DNA from: Microvirga brassicacearum
Lineage (GTDB): Bacteria > Pseudomonadota > Alphaproteobacteria > Rhizobiales > Beijerinckiaceae
Direction: 5' to 3'
Length of the DNA: 64,000 nt
NCBI RefSeq assembly: GCF_008757455.1
Contig: NZ_VCMV01000025.1
Coordinates: 62,634-126,633, forward strand
Shown: one piece after another, positions 49,323-59,030 of the stretch
Layout: each line of letters begins with the position of its first letter
Position numbering within the stretch: position 1 is the stretch's first letter
Position numbers and translations under genes: made by a program
Notes under the pieces: generated by a model
The model's input: the letters and a program-made list of their open reading frames with translations, nothing else
Told to the model about the DNA's origin: nothing
Database searches by the model: none

Positions 49323-51533
49323 ATGACGACATTCACCAATTTCCGCTTCGACCTCGACGAAGACGGCATCGCTCTCGTGACATGGGACATGCCGGATCGC
49401 TCGATGAACGTCATCACCCCGGAGGTCATGGACGAGTTGTCCCGGATCGTCGAGACCGTTGCGACGGATGGGGCCATCAAGGGCTGCGTGATCACCTCCG
49501 GCAAGGATTCGTTTTCCGGCGGCGCCGATCTCGCCATGCTGCAAGGGCTCGGTGCAGAGTATGGGCGCCTCAGGAAAGAGAAAGACGAAGAGGAGGCCAT
49601 GCGGTTCTTCTTCGATGAATCGCGCAAGCTGTCGCACCTGTACCGACGTCTCGAGACCTGCGGCAAACCCTTTGCCGCCGCCATCAACGGCGTTTGTCTG
49701 GGCGGTTCCTTCGAGTTGGCGCTCGCGTGCCACTTTCGCGTCGTAGCGGACAACGATGCGACGCGCGTGGGGCTGCCTGAGATCAAGGTCGGCTTGTTTC
49801 CCGGCGCAGGGGGAACGCAGCGCGTCGCTCGCCTGATGCCGACCGGCGACGCCTTGCAGATGCTGTTCAAGGGCGAGCAGCATCGGCCGCTCATGGCGCG
49901 CAACATGGGATTGGTCCATGCGGTTGCGCCGCGCGACGAGATCGTCAAGGTGGCGAAGGACTGGATCAAGCAGGGCGGATCGGCCGTAGCGCCGTGGGAC
50001 GAGAAGGGCTTCAAGCTGCCCTCCAACAAGGTTTATTCCGCAGCCGGCATGCAGATCTGGCCCGCCGCCAACGCCATCTACCGGCGCGAGACGCAAGACA
50101 ACTATCCGGCCGCCTACGCCATTCTCGAGGCCGTCTATCAGGGGCTCCAGCTCCCGATGGATCAGGCATTGATCGTCGAGTCGCGCTGGTTTGCGAAAAT
50201 CCTGCGCTCGAAGGAAGCAGCGGCCATGATCCGCACGCTCTTCCTGTCGATGCAGGAATTGAACAAGGGCGCGCGCCGTCCCAAGGACGTGCCGCCGACG
50301 GAGTTGAAGAAGGTCGGCATCGTCGGCGCGGGCTTCATGGGCGCCAGCGTCGCCTATGTGACGGCCAATGCGGGCATCCCCGTCGTGCTCATCGACCGCG
50401 ACATGGAAGCGGCGGAGAAGGGCAAGGCGCATTCGCACAAGCTCATGTCCGACCAGATCATGAAGGGGCGCGCGAAGACGGCCGACCGGGACGCGCTCCT
50501 TGCGCGCATCACGCCCTCCGCCGATTACAACGACTTGAAGGATTGCGATCTCGTCATCGAGGCGGTGTTCGAGGATCCGAAGGTCAAGGCCGAGGTCATC
50601 CAGAAGGTCGAAGCCGCGATCCGACCGGATTGCATCTTCGCCTCGAACACGTCGACGCTGCCGATCTCCGACCTGGCAAAACATTCGAAACATGCCGATC
50701 AATTCATTGGCATCCACTTCTTCTCCCCCGTCGAGAAGATGATGCTGGTCGAGGTCATCCTCGGCAAGGAGACCGGCGACAAGGCGCTCGCAACGGCGCT
50801 GGATTATGTGCGCGCCATCAAGAAGACTCCGATCGTGGTGAACGACTCACGCGGCTTCTTCGCCAATCGCTGCGTGCTGGCCTACATCCTCGAAGGGCAC
50901 CTGATGTTTGTCGAAGGCGTGCCGCCGGCGATGATCGAGAATGCCGGCAAGCAGGCCGGCATGCCGGTGGGACCGCTGTCGCTCAACGACGAGGTCGGCG
51001 TCGATCTCGGCCTCAAGATCCTGAAGGCAACCAAGGCGCAGCTCGGCGACGCTGCCATCGTGCCCGAGCAGGAGGCGCTGCTGACGCAGCTGGTCGAAGC
51101 CGAGGGACGCTTCGGTCGCAAGAACAAGAAGGGCTTCTACGATTACCCGGAAGGCGGCTCGAAACGACTCTGGCCCGGTCTGGACGCGTTGCAGACGAAG
51201 CATCTCGATGCCGAATTGCTCGATATGGGGGAATTAAAGCAGCGCCTTCTGGTGACGCAGGCTCTTGAGGCCGCGCGCACTGTGGAGGAGGGTGTCATCA
51301 CCGATCCGCGCGAGGCCGATGTGGGTTCGATCCTTGGTTTCGGTTTCGCGCCCTACACCGGCGGGGCCCTCTCCTATATCGACTTCATGGGCGCCAAGAT
51401 CTTCGTGGAACTGTGCCGGAAGCTGCAGGGCAAATATGGAGATCGCTTTGCGCCTCCGAAGATCGTGCTGGACATGGCAAGTTCGGGCGAAACATTCTAC
51501 AGCCAGGCGGAACGCAAGAAGAAAGCAGCCTGA
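49323..51533 (+). CDS. Bifunctional enoyl-CoA hydratase / 3-hydroxyacyl-CoA dehydrogenase (FadJ/FadB-like)
   Basis: 736 residues. The N-terminal crotonase domain (about 1-190) has oxyanion loops ITSGKDSFSGGADLAML and NGVCLGGSFELALACH, and GLFPGAGGTQR. The NAD-binding domain opens near residue 328 with KVGIVGAGFMGASVAYVTANAG; SNTSTLPISDLA and GIHFFSPVEKMMLVEVI carry the dehydrogenase catalytic histidine, followed by the C-terminal dimer domain (ANRCVLAYI). With the dehydrogenase and thiolase upstream it completes a beta-oxidation spiral. A hairpin follows its stop. Confidence 0.94.
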   Translation: MTTFTNFRFDLDEDGIALVTWDMPDRSMNVITPEVMDELSRIVETVATDGAIKGCVITSGKDSFSGGADLAMLQGLGAEYGRLRKEKDEEEAMRFFFDESRKLSHLYRRLETCGKPFAAAINGVCLGGSFELALACHFRVVADNDATRVGLPEIKVGLFPGAGGTQRVARLMPTGDALQMLFKGEQHRPLMARNMGLVHAVAPRDEIVKVAKDWIKQGGSAVAPWDEKGFKLPSNKVYSAAGMQIWPAANAIYRRETQDNYPAAYAILEAVYQGLQLPMDQALIVESRWFAKILRSKEAAAMIRTLFLSMQELNKGARRPKDVPPTELKKVGIVGAGFMGASVAYVTANAGIPVVLIDRDMEAAEKGKAHSHKLMSDQIMKGRAKTADRDALLARITPSADYNDLKDCDLVIEAVFEDPKVKAEVIQKVEAAIRPDCIFASNTSTLPISDLAKHSKHADQFIGIHFFSPVEKMMLVEVILGKETGDKALATALDYVRAIKKTPIVVNDSRGFFANRCVLAYILEGHLMFVEGVPPAMIENAGKQAGMPVGPLSLNDEVGVDLGLKILKATKAQLGDAAIVPEQEALLTQLVEAEGRFGRKNKKGFYDYPEGGSKRLWPGLDALQTKHLDAELLDMGELKQRLLVTQALEAARTVEEGVITDPREADVGSILGFGFAPYTGGALSYIDFMGAKIFVELCRKLQGKYGDRFAPPKIVLDMASSGETFYSQAERKKKAA

Positions 51534-51553
51534 ACCATCCCTTGCCCACGGAA

Positions 51554-51579
51554 GGATGCTGCGCATTGGTGCAGCATCC
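51554..51579. terminator. Stem-loop after the beta-oxidation operon
   Basis: Perfect nine-base stem GGATGCTGC (51554-51562) and GCAGCATCC (51571-51579) with an eight-base loop, 20 bases after the fadJ-like stop and 20 bases before the next start. No T-run follows, so it is either a weak terminator or an mRNA 3'-end stabiliser. Confidence 0.5.
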
Positions 51580-51598
51580 AAGCTGACGAGAGCACCCT

Positions 51599-52105
51599 AT
51601 GAAATCGCATCTGCGGCGAATGGCCGAATACAACACTTGGTGCAATCGGCGGATCTATGATGCCGTCTCACATCTCAGCGATGCGGAATATCGAGCGGAT
51701 CGCGGCGCGTTCTTCAAGTCGATCCATGGAACGCTCAATCATCTGCTGGCAACCGATCGCATCTGGATGAAGCGCTTCACCGGCGAGGGCGATGTGCCGA
51801 CGCGCCTGGATGCGATCCTGTTCGATTCGTTTGCAGACCTTCGCGATGCGCGGGAAGCGGAGGACGCTCGCATCCTCGCCTACGCGCAGGGGCTGACCGA
51901 GGAGGCCATGGCCCGACGCTTCCGCTACAGCATGATTTCCGATCCCACGGAAGTGGAGGAACCGCTCGCCCCCGCGCTGTTTCATGTCTTCAACCATCAG
52001 ACCCACCATCGCGGGCAGGTTCATTGCATGCTGACCGGACTGGGATATGAGGCGCCGTCGCTGGATCTCATCCGGTTCGAGCGCCAGCGAAACGCGGCCG
52101 TGTGA
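51599..52105 (+). CDS. DinB-family protein
   Basis: 168-residue four-helix-bundle protein of the DinB/YfiT group. The metal-binding histidine triad is visible: one in GTLNHLLATDRIW (residue 46) and two in FNHQTHHRGQ. Such proteins bind a divalent metal; many are putative thiol (bacillithiol/mycothiol/glutathione) transferases, and the partner thiol here is unknown. The start at 51599 follows AGAGCACCCT. It is separated from the fadJ-like gene by a stem-loop and read in the same direction. Confidence 0.88.
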   Translation: MKSHLRRMAEYNTWCNRRIYDAVSHLSDAEYRADRGAFFKSIHGTLNHLLATDRIWMKRFTGEGDVPTRLDAILFDSFADLRDAREAEDARILAYAQGLTEEAMARRFRYSMISDPTEVEEPLAPALFHVFNHQTHHRGQVHCMLTGLGYEAPSLDLIRFERQRNAAV

Positions 52106-52233
52106 TTCTGCGGGTCGCCAGGGAGGCGACCAAGGGTGCTTCCGCCTTCCACGGTCCAACAGGCGTTGAAGAACCGCCGCCGATGGGCCAGACTTGCGAC
52201 GACGCCCGCTCAGCAGAGAAGCGAAATCCGCCC

Positions 52234-52878
52234 ATGCCCCGCAAGATCGATTACTATTTTTCCCTCATGAGCCCCTGGGCCTATATCGGCCACCTGCCTT
52301 TCATGGAAATCGTCCAGCGGCATGGGCTCGAGGTCAATTACAAGCCCGTCTTCCTGGGACGCGTCTTTGCTGAAACGGGCGGACTGCCCTTGGCCCAGCG
52401 TCACCCGGCGCGGCAGCGATATCGGCTGGTGGAGCTTCAACGCTGGCGCCAGAAGAGGGGCCTTGCCTTCAATCTTCAGCCGAAATACTGGCCGTTCGAC
52501 GTCACTCTTGCGGATCGCTGCATCATCGCCCTTTCGGTGGCGGACCAGGATCCCGATCCCTTCCTCAGGCTCGCCTACGCGGCGATCTGGGAACATGATC
52601 GTAATCTCGGTGACGTCGGCGTCTTGCAGGAACTCGCGGAGGAAGCCGGAATGGATGCCGGCTCCATGCTCGAAATCGCCCAGGGCAGCACCGCGGAGGC
52701 CTTCTACGCGATCAATCTCGAGAACGCTGTTGGGGCGGATGTATTCGGGTCTCCGGCCTATGTGCTCGACGGCGAGGTGTTCTGGGGACAGGACCGGCTC
52801 GATCTGCTCGACGATGCGCTGAGGAGTGGCCGTCCGGCTTTTCGGCCGAACAACGTCAACCGGGAGACCGCCTCGTAG
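52234..52878 (+). CDS. 2-hydroxychromene-2-carboxylate isomerase-like (DsbA/kappa-GST fold) protein
   Basis: 214-residue thioredoxin-fold protein of the HCCA isomerase/kappa glutathione transferase family. The N-terminal IDYYFSLMSPWAYIGH holds the serine (S13, in SPWAY) that replaces the usual cysteine and activates glutathione. RHPARQRYRLVELQRW, KYWPFDVTLADR and VFGSPAYVLDGEVFWGQDRLDLLDDAL complete the pattern. True HCCA isomerases act in naphthalene breakdown; no other such genes are here, so a general glutathione-dependent isomerase or transferase is as likely. The start at 52234 (MPRKIDY) precedes the fold directly. Converges with the hybrid kinase gene. Confidence 0.88.
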   Translation: MPRKIDYYFSLMSPWAYIGHLPFMEIVQRHGLEVNYKPVFLGRVFAETGGLPLAQRHPARQRYRLVELQRWRQKRGLAFNLQPKYWPFDVTLADRCIIALSVADQDPDPFLRLAYAAIWEHDRNLGDVGVLQELAEEAGMDAGSMLEIAQGSTAEAFYAINLENAVGADVFGSPAYVLDGEVFWGQDRLDLLDDALRSGRPAFRPNNVNRETAS

Positions 52879-52883
52879 CCGGG

Positions 52884-55800
52884 CTATTCGGCGGCCAGAC
52901 GGGTCGCACGCCACTGGGTCAGCAAGGCGCGCAGGGCGGCGGGCTTCAGCGGTTTATTGAGCACGTGCACGTGCATCTCGGCGGCGGCGTCGCGAACCGT
53001 CGGCGTGCGGTCGGCGGTGACCAGGATTGCGGGCGTGGTCACTTCGGTCTTCCAGCGCAGAATCCTGATCAGATCGAGACCATCGCCCTCGTCGAGATGA
53101 TAATCCGCGATGATGACGTCGGGCGCTAACTTGTGTGTCCTGATCGCCTCTTGGGCGCCATCGAGATCGGCGGCAACCCACACCTCGCAGCCCCAGCCGC
53201 TGAGCAGCAGGCGCATGCCTTCCAGGATGGCCGGCTCGTTATCGACGACCAGAACGCGCAGGTCCGCCAACACCGTCACCGGCGGCTTGGGCGGCTCGGG
53301 TGGGGAAGCGGAGGCGGGCAATGCGGCGACGACCGGCACGTCGACCCGGAATACCGACCCGTGCCCGGCCTCCGACCGCAGGGTTACCGGGTGACCGAGG
53401 ACGCGGCAGATGCGTTCGACGATCGAAAGCCCGAGACCGACGCCGCGGGCGACCTTGGCACCCTGGTCCAGCCTCTGAAACTCGCGGAAGACGATGCGCT
53501 GCTTGGAAGGGGGGATGCCGAGGCCGGTATCCCAGACCTCGAGAATGAGATGGGATCCGCGTCGGCGCGTTCCCACGATCACGCGGCCGGCGGGGGTGTA
53601 CTTGATGGCGTTGGAGACCAGGTTCTGCAGCAGGCGGCGAAGCAATCGACGGTCCGAGCGAACCGTCAGCGAGGACGGCACGAACCTGATATCAAGGCCC
53701 CGCTCGCGGGCAATCGGATCGAATTCCCGTTGCAATTGACGAAACAGTTCGTCGATGCGGAAACTCGACCATTGCGGTTTCATCGCGCCGGTGTCGAGAC
53801 GCGAGATATCCAGAAGAGCGGTGAGAATTTCCTCGACCGCATCGAGCGACGCGTCGATGTTCTCGGCTAGCGTCGCATCGCCCGCATCTTTGTCGCGTTC
53901 CACGAGTGAACTTGCGTAAAGGCGCGCCGCATTCAGGGGCTGCAGAATGTCGTGGCTGGCGGCCGCGAGAAACCGCGTCTTCGAAATGTTCGCCTCGTCC
54001 GCATCGGCCTTGGCGCTGGTCAGTGCCTCGTTGAGCCGGGTCAACTGTTCGGTGCGCTCGCGTACCCGTTGCTCCAGCGTCTCGTTCGCACGGCGGCTTT
54101 CCTCCTCAGCCGCGACAGTGTCGGTCACGTCCGTGTAGGTGGTGACGAGACCACCATCCGGCAGCTGGTTCGATCGAATCTCGATCACTTTCCCGGAAGG
54201 GTTCAGCCGGAGACGGGCAGGTTCGAGATCGTGCAGGAACGCGTGGATGCGCGCGCCGACCAGTTCTTCCACGGCCCCGGGACCGTAGGAGCCACGGCTT
54301 GCGTTGAAATGAATGATGCTGTCCATCCCCACGCCGACGCGCACGAGATTGGGCGGCAGCTCGTAGAGATCGACGAAGGCCTGATTCCAGGCGAGCAGGC
54401 GCAGATCTCGATCGAGCACGGTGATGCCCTGCTCGGCGTAATTGATCGCGTGCTGGAGCAGATCGCGGCTGTGCTGGATTGCGGCTGAGGCGTCATCGAG
54501 GAGCCGGAGAGCGGCTTTCGTCGAAACGGCACGCCGGCGCAGGAGGAGCGACAGCGCCAGACGCGACGAGGCAGTACCGATGGCCGACGCCAGAAGATGC
54601 TCCGCATAGCGCAGCAGATGGACGTCCGCCTCCGCGCGGAGATCGAGCGCTTGCCCGCGGCTGTGGGCGAAACCCTCGAAGGAACGCGTGGTGCGTTCGT
54701 CGCCGAGATAGCGCGCCACGGTCGCCCGCAATTCATCCACGGTGACGCTCGGGCGGAACAGGCGGAAGCTCGGCGCAACCGAAACGTCGCTCTCGCCGAC
54801 GAAGACATTCGCCTGGATGCGCTCCATGGCGGTGACCGGCCGCCACAGCGAGAAGACGATGTAGGTGAGGATGTTGAGCGTCAGGCTCCACACGACCCCG
54901 TGGGTGAGCTGGGGCAGGTCGACGGCGAAAAGCGAGGTCGGCTTGAGCGCGGTGATGCCGAACGGTCCCGTCACGACCACGTCGGACCAGAAAACCCCGT
55001 CCCACACCAGGCTGGGGAGCAGCAGCGTGTAGGCCCAGGTGACGAACCCGACCACCAGGCCGACGCTGGCGCCAAGCGCGGTACCGCGCGACCAGATCAG
55101 CCCACCCAGAAATGCCGGCGCTATCTGGGCGATGGCGGCGAATGACAGGAGCCCGATCGACGCCAGGGCGGCCTCGCCGGAGGCGCGATAATACGCGTAG
55201 GCGAGGAGAATGACGATGACGATGGAGATGCGGCGGACCCCGATCACGAAGCCGCCGAGATCGACGCCCGCGAAGGCGCGTCGGCGCAACACGATCGGCA
55301 TGACGAGGTGATTTGAGATCATTATCGCGACGGCAACTGAATCGACGATCACCATGGCGGTTGCGGCCGAGAACCCGCCGAGGAACGCAATGATGGCGAT
55401 GACGCCGGCATCATCGAACAACGGGAGTGCGAGCACCGTCATGTCGCGATCGACCGTGCCGCTGGGAAATATCAACATGCCGCCGAGGGCGATCGGGATG
55501 ACGAAGATGTTGATGAGGACGAGATAGAGCGGGAAAAGCCAGGCTGCCCGCCTCACGTCCTCAATGGCGCGGTTCTCGACCACCGTCATGTGGAACTGTC
55601 GCGGCAGCAGCAGGGCGGCGCAGCTCGACAGCAGGATCAGCGTGATGAAACTGCCGAAGCCGGAGGTGCGTTCAAGCAGGCTTGTGCTGACTCCGCGAGC
55701 GTTGAGTTGCGCGACGATGTCGTCATAGCCGTCGAACATCACGAAGGTGACGTAGCTGCCGACCATCAGGAACGCGATGAGCTTGACGACCGATTCAAGC

Positions 55801-56393
55801 GAGATCGCCATCATCAGGCCGTCCTGGTGCTCCGTCGCATCGGTGTGACGCGTCCCGAAAGCGACCGCGAATCCTGCAAGCACCAGCGCGACGATCAGCG
55901 CCAGGTCGCCGAAAATGGGAAAACGCGGCGTGGCCGTCCCCGTCGCGGCGGTGAGGAACACGTTGAGCGAAGAAGACACTGCCTTGAGTTGCAGCGCGAT
56001 GTAAGGGACCGAGCCGATCAGCGCGATCAGGCTCACGATGGCGGCGACGCGCTCGCTCTTGCCGTAGCGCGCCGCCACGAAATCGGCGATCGACGAAATG
56101 TTCTGGGTCTTGGCGACGCGGACGACGCGGGTGATGAGAACGTGCCCGAGACCGATGACGAGGATCGGGCCGATATAGATCGTCAGGAAGTCGAAGCCCG
56201 AGCGGCTGGCAAGCCCGACGGAGCCGAAAAACGTCCAGGATGTGCAATAGACCGCAAGGGACAACGCCGCGATGGTCGAGCGCGCCGGTCCCTTGACGAT
56301 CCGCTGGCCGTTATTGTCGCCCCAATACGCAACCGCGAAAAGCAGGCACAGATAGACGAGCGCCGATAAAAATACCGCCCAGCCGGCAACCAT
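52884..56393 (-). CDS. CrbS-like hybrid histidine kinase fused to a sodium:solute symporter domain
   Basis: 1169-residue membrane sensor. Residues 1 to about 500 are a PutP-type symporter domain with roughly 13 helices (SGFDFLTIYIGPILVIGLGH, SSIADFVAARYGKS). Then come a PAS domain (GITVLDRDLRLLAWNQAFVDLYELP), a HisKA domain with phospho-histidine H814 in AAASHDILQPLNAA, an ATPase domain (NLVSNAIKYTP; GLGLSIVERI) and a receiver with D1097 in IIADYHLDEGDG. This is the CrbS/CbrA architecture, in which the transporter part senses a metabolite such as acetate. The start at 56393 has GAGGAA six bases upstream. No response regulator is adjacent; the LuxR-type regulator at 30287-30973 is a candidate partner. 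Confidence 0.93.
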   Translation of the reverse strand: MVAGWAVFLSALVYLCLLFAVAYWGDNNGQRIVKGPARSTIAALSLAVYCTSWTFFGSVGLASRSGFDFLTIYIGPILVIGLGHVLITRVVRVAKTQNISSIADFVAARYGKSERVAAIVSLIALIGSVPYIALQLKAVSSSLNVFLTAATGTATPRFPIFGDLALIVALVLAGFAVAFGTRHTDATEHQDGLMMAISLESVVKLIAFLMVGSYVTFVMFDGYDDIVAQLNARGVSTSLLERTSGFGSFITLILLSSCAALLLPRQFHMTVVENRAIEDVRRAAWLFPLYLVLINIFVIPIALGGMLIFPSGTVDRDMTVLALPLFDDAGVIAIIAFLGGFSAATAMVIVDSVAVAIMISNHLVMPIVLRRRAFAGVDLGGFVIGVRRISIVIVILLAYAYYRASGEAALASIGLLSFAAIAQIAPAFLGGLIWSRGTALGASVGLVVGFVTWAYTLLLPSLVWDGVFWSDVVVTGPFGITALKPTSLFAVDLPQLTHGVVWSLTLNILTYIVFSLWRPVTAMERIQANVFVGESDVSVAPSFRLFRPSVTVDELRATVARYLGDERTTRSFEGFAHSRGQALDLRAEADVHLLRYAEHLLASAIGTASSRLALSLLLRRRAVSTKAALRLLDDASAAIQHSRDLLQHAINYAEQGITVLDRDLRLLAWNQAFVDLYELPPNLVRVGVGMDSIIHFNASRGSYGPGAVEELVGARIHAFLHDLEPARLRLNPSGKVIEIRSNQLPDGGLVTTYTDVTDTVAAEEESRRANETLEQRVRERTEQLTRLNEALTSAKADADEANISKTRFLAAASHDILQPLNAARLYASSLVERDKDAGDATLAENIDASLDAVEEILTALLDISRLDTGAMKPQWSSFRIDELFRQLQREFDPIARERGLDIRFVPSSLTVRSDRRLLRRLLQNLVSNAIKYTPAGRVIVGTRRRGSHLILEVWDTGLGIPPSKQRIVFREFQRLDQGAKVARGVGLGLSIVERICRVLGHPVTLRSEAGHGSVFRVDVPVVAALPASASPPEPPKPPVTVLADLRVLVVDNEPAILEGMRLLLSGWGCEVWVAADLDGAQEAIRTHKLAPDVIIADYHLDEGDGLDLIRILRWKTEVTTPAILVTADRTPTVRDAAAEMHVHVLNKPLKPAALRALLTQWRATRLAAE

Positions 56394-56464
56394 GCCGTGT
56401 TCCTCAACCAAAATCAGGTTTCAGACTATCGGTTCGCGATGGCAAACGCCACAAGGGCCCTGTG

Positions 56465-57379
56465 TCACAGACCGCGATCCCATTCCGGCGACGGACTGAA
56501 CCGCGCGGCCAGGAAGTCGATCACCACCCGCACCTTCGCGGGCGCCTGGCGTCCCGACGGGAGGACGGCGTAGACCCCCAATTCCGGCACAGCGTAGTCC
56601 GAAAGCACGCGAACGAGGGTGCCGTCGCGGAGGCTGTCGCCGACCAGAAAAGTCGGTTGATAAACGAGCCCCTGACCCGCAACGGCCGCCGCCAGAAGGG
56701 CGTCGCCGTTATTGGCCCGGAGATTTCCCGCAATCGGCACGATGTTCCCGCCGCCCTCGCCGAAAACCCACCGGCTGGCGCTCACGGCGGTCGGCAATGT
56801 GTAGCCGAGGCAGTTGTGCTGCGTCAGGTCTTCGGGCGTCCGCGGATTGCCGCGGCGCTCGAGATACGCGGGGGCCGCGCAGACGACGATCCGGCAGGGT
56901 GCGAGCTTGCGGACAACCAGGCTCGAATCCTGCAGCCGCCCAATGCGGATGGCCGCGTCCCATCCCTCGTCGATCAGATCGACATAGCGGTCCGCAAGGC
57001 CGAGATCGACCGTCACCGAGGGATAGAGACGGCTGAAATCGGCGAGGGCGGGCGCAACCTCGCGAAAACCGAAGGTGAGCGGAACATTGAGGCGCAGGGT
57101 GCCGCGGGGCTCGACCCGGTCGAGGCTTGCTGAGGCCTCGGCCTCGTCGATTTCGGCGAGGATGCGCTCGCTGGCGGCCAGGAATGTCCGACCGCCTTCC
57201 GTGAGCACGAGCTTGCGCGTCGAACGATGCAGCAGCTTGATGCCGAGGCGTGCCTCGAGGGCGGCAATGTGCTTGGTGACCATGGTCTGGGACAGGTCGA
57301 GCGCCCGGCCGGCAGCCGAGAAACTGCCCAGCGATGCGACCCGCACGAAAACCTGCATGCTGGTGACGCGGTCGAGCAT
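56465..57379 (-). CDS. LysR-family regulator
   Basis: 304 residues. The helix-turn-helix (about 1-62) is MQVFVRVASLGSFSAAGRALDLSQTMVTKHIAALEARLGIKLLHRSTRKLVLTEGG-like. The effector domain includes LRLNVPLTFGFREVAPALADF and VVCAAPAYLERRGNPRTPEDL, typical of the large CrgA/AaeR-type group. Divergent from the DoxX gene with a 91-base gap, so it probably controls the DoxX-VOC pair. The effector is unknown. Confidence 0.92.
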   Translation of the reverse strand: MLDRVTSMQVFVRVASLGSFSAAGRALDLSQTMVTKHIAALEARLGIKLLHRSTRKLVLTEGGRTFLAASERILAEIDEAEASASLDRVEPRGTLRLNVPLTFGFREVAPALADFSRLYPSVTVDLGLADRYVDLIDEGWDAAIRIGRLQDSSLVVRKLAPCRIVVCAAPAYLERRGNPRTPEDLTQHNCLGYTLPTAVSASRWVFGEGGGNIVPIAGNLRANNGDALLAAAVAGQGLVYQPTFLVGDSLRDGTLVRVLSDYAVPELGVYAVLPSGRQAPAKVRVVIDFLAARFSPSPEWDRGL

Positions 57380-57470
57380 CTCAATCTCGCAGTGTGAGCT
57401 GATATCCAGAAGGAGAGATTATCACGCGTTCAGTTTGAGGCGATAGGATTTCTCAACTGGAGGAAGTCTC

Positions 57471-57899
57471 ATGATCGACACCCGCACCGCCCCTTACGCC
57501 GCCCTCATCCTTCGTGTCACGCTCGGCATCCTTTTTCTGGCCCATGCAGGGCTCAAGGTCTTCGTGTTCACGCCCGCCGGGGCGGCGCAGTTCTTTGGCT
57601 CGCTCGGCCTGCCGCCCGCGCTCGCCTATTTGACGATCCTCGTCGAGGCGGTTGGTGGCGCGGCCCTGATTGCCGGGTTCCACACCCGTTGGGTGGCGCT
57701 GGCCCTCGTTCCGGTTCTCGTCGGGGCGATCGTCACGGTGCACGGCCCGGCAGGCTTCTTCTTCACCAACCCGAAGGGCGGCTGGGAATATCTCGCCCTG
57801 TGGATCGTCGCGCTGGTGGCGCAGGCCCTGCTTGGGGACGGGGCCTATGCGGTTCGCTCCGGATCGGCGAGACTGTCCCGTCCGCTCTCCGCCGCATAA
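57471..57899 (+). CDS. DoxX-family membrane protein
   Basis: 142 residues with four hydrophobic helices, starting AALILRVTLGILFLAHAGLKVFVFTPAGAAQFFGSLGLPPALAYLTILVEAVGG, the DoxX pattern. Family members are linked to redox stress and quinone or thiosulfate metabolism, but a reaction is not established for this subgroup. GGAGG stands seven bases before the start at 57471. Followed 11 bases later by a VOC-family gene; both are divergent from a LysR gene. Confidence 0.9.
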   Translation: MIDTRTAPYAALILRVTLGILFLAHAGLKVFVFTPAGAAQFFGSLGLPPALAYLTILVEAVGGAALIAGFHTRWVALALVPVLVGAIVTVHGPAGFFFTNPKGGWEYLALWIVALVAQALLGDGAYAVRSGSARLSRPLSAA

Positions 57900-57910
57900 G
57901 GGACATGGCC

Positions 57911-58435
57911 ATGGCTTCGACCGCCGCGTCTACCGGTTCCGCCGACCATCACCGCCCCATCGATCCGGGCGTCACGATCGGCCATGTCCACCTCAAAGTG
58001 GCCGACCTCGATCGCGCGCTCGCCTTCTATTGCGGTGTGCTCGGTTTCGAATTGGTGCAGCGCTACGGTTCGCAGGCCGCGTTCATTTCGGCGGGTGGGT
58101 ACCACCACCACATCGCCCTCAATACGTGGGAGAGTAAGGGCGGCTCGCCGCCGCCTCCCGGCACGACAGGCCTTTATCACCTGGCGATTCTCTACCCGAC
58201 GCGGGCGGCCCTCGCGGACGCGCTCCGCCGGCTGGCGGAGGCCGGGATCGCTCTCGACGGGGCGAGCGATCACGGCGTGAGCGAGGCACTGTACCTGCGC
58301 GACCCGGACCAGAACGGCGTCGAGTTGTACTGGGACCGTCCGCAGGCCGAATGGCCCAGGACCCCCGACGGCAAGCTGCAGATGCACACGCAGCGCCTGG
58401 ACCTTCAGGAATTGCTGGCAAACCGCAAGGCTTGA
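57911..58435 (+). CDS. VOC-family (glyoxalase/extradiol dioxygenase fold) protein
   Basis: 174 residues with one paired vicinal-oxygen-chelate module: IGHVHLKVADLDRALAFYCGVLGFELVQRYG contributes a metal histidine, TGLYHLAILYPTRAALADALRRL a second, and YLRDPDQNGVELYWDRP the glutamate. This resembles CatE-like catechol 2,3-dioxygenases. With DoxX and LysR it forms a small operon that could respond to quinones or aromatic compounds (inference). The start at 57911 has AAGGG seven to eight bases upstream; ATG 57905 is too close to that site. Confidence 0.88.
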   Translation: MASTAASTGSADHHRPIDPGVTIGHVHLKVADLDRALAFYCGVLGFELVQRYGSQAAFISAGGYHHHIALNTWESKGGSPPPPGTTGLYHLAILYPTRAALADALRRLAEAGIALDGASDHGVSEALYLRDPDQNGVELYWDRPQAEWPRTPDGKLQMHTQRLDLQELLANRKA

Positions 58436-58492
58436 CGCAGGCCGAATTTTGTCCAGCTTTAGGTCATCGCCGCTGCGGGGGAGGGCCTGGGG

Positions 58493-58927
58493 ATGCTGAA
58501 CGAGTTCAAACAATTCGCACTTCGTGGGAATGTGGTCGATCTTGCCATCGGCGTGATCATCGGCGCGGCGTTCGGGAGGATCGTCGACTCGCTGGTCGGC
58601 GACGTCTTCATGCCGATCATCGGAGCGATTACCGGCGGCCTCGACTTCTCGAACTACTTCATTCCGCTTTCAGCGAACGTCACCGCAACGTCTCTCGAAC
58701 AGGCGAAGGCCCAGGGAGCGGTGATCGCCTGGGGCAACTTCTTCACCATCGCGATCAACTTCCTCATCATCGCCTGGGTGCTGTTCATCGTGGTCAAGGC
58801 GATCAACAGGATGAAACGGAAGGAAGACGCCAAGGCCGCAGTTGCCGACAAATCGCCCGAGACCCCGGCCGACGTGAAACTCCTCACCGAAATTCGGGAC
58901 CTTCTGAAGACCGGCCGCACGGTGTAA
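58493..58927 (+). CDS. mscL: Large-conductance mechanosensitive channel MscL
   Basis: 144-residue pentameric channel that opens under membrane tension to release solutes on osmotic downshock. The N-terminal amphipathic helix [41 protein letters not shown] leads into TM1 with its narrow A/G-rich pore face, a periplasmic loop, TM2 ([23 protein letters not shown]), and a C-terminal charged bundle ending in EIRDLLK. GGAGG lies well placed before the start. Single-gene unit. Confidence 0.96.
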   Translation: MLNEFKQFALRGNVVDLAIGVIIGAAFGRIVDSLVGDVFMPIIGAITGGLDFSNYFIPLSANVTATSLEQAKAQGAVIAWGNFFTIAINFLIIAWVLFIVVKAINRMKRKEDAKAAVADKSPETPADVKLLTEIRDLLKTGRTV

Positions 58928-58993
58928 CTGATCACTGAAGGCGATGGATTGGCGGTTTTCTTTTGATGGATATCGGCGGCTGACTTGGCTTAA

Positions 58994-59014
58994 ACAGGCG
59001 TAGCGCACGCCTGT
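58994..59014. promoter_or_regulatory. Perfect hairpin/palindrome between mscL and the aminotransferase gene
   Basis: ACAGGCGT (58994-59001), five-base loop AGCGC, ACGCCTGT (59007-59014). It lies 16 bases before the aminotransferase start and 66 after the mscL stop. It could be an operator at the aminotransferase promoter or a terminator-like hairpin without a T-run. Confidence 0.4.
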
Positions 59015-59030
59015 CTCAAGGAAGCTTCCG

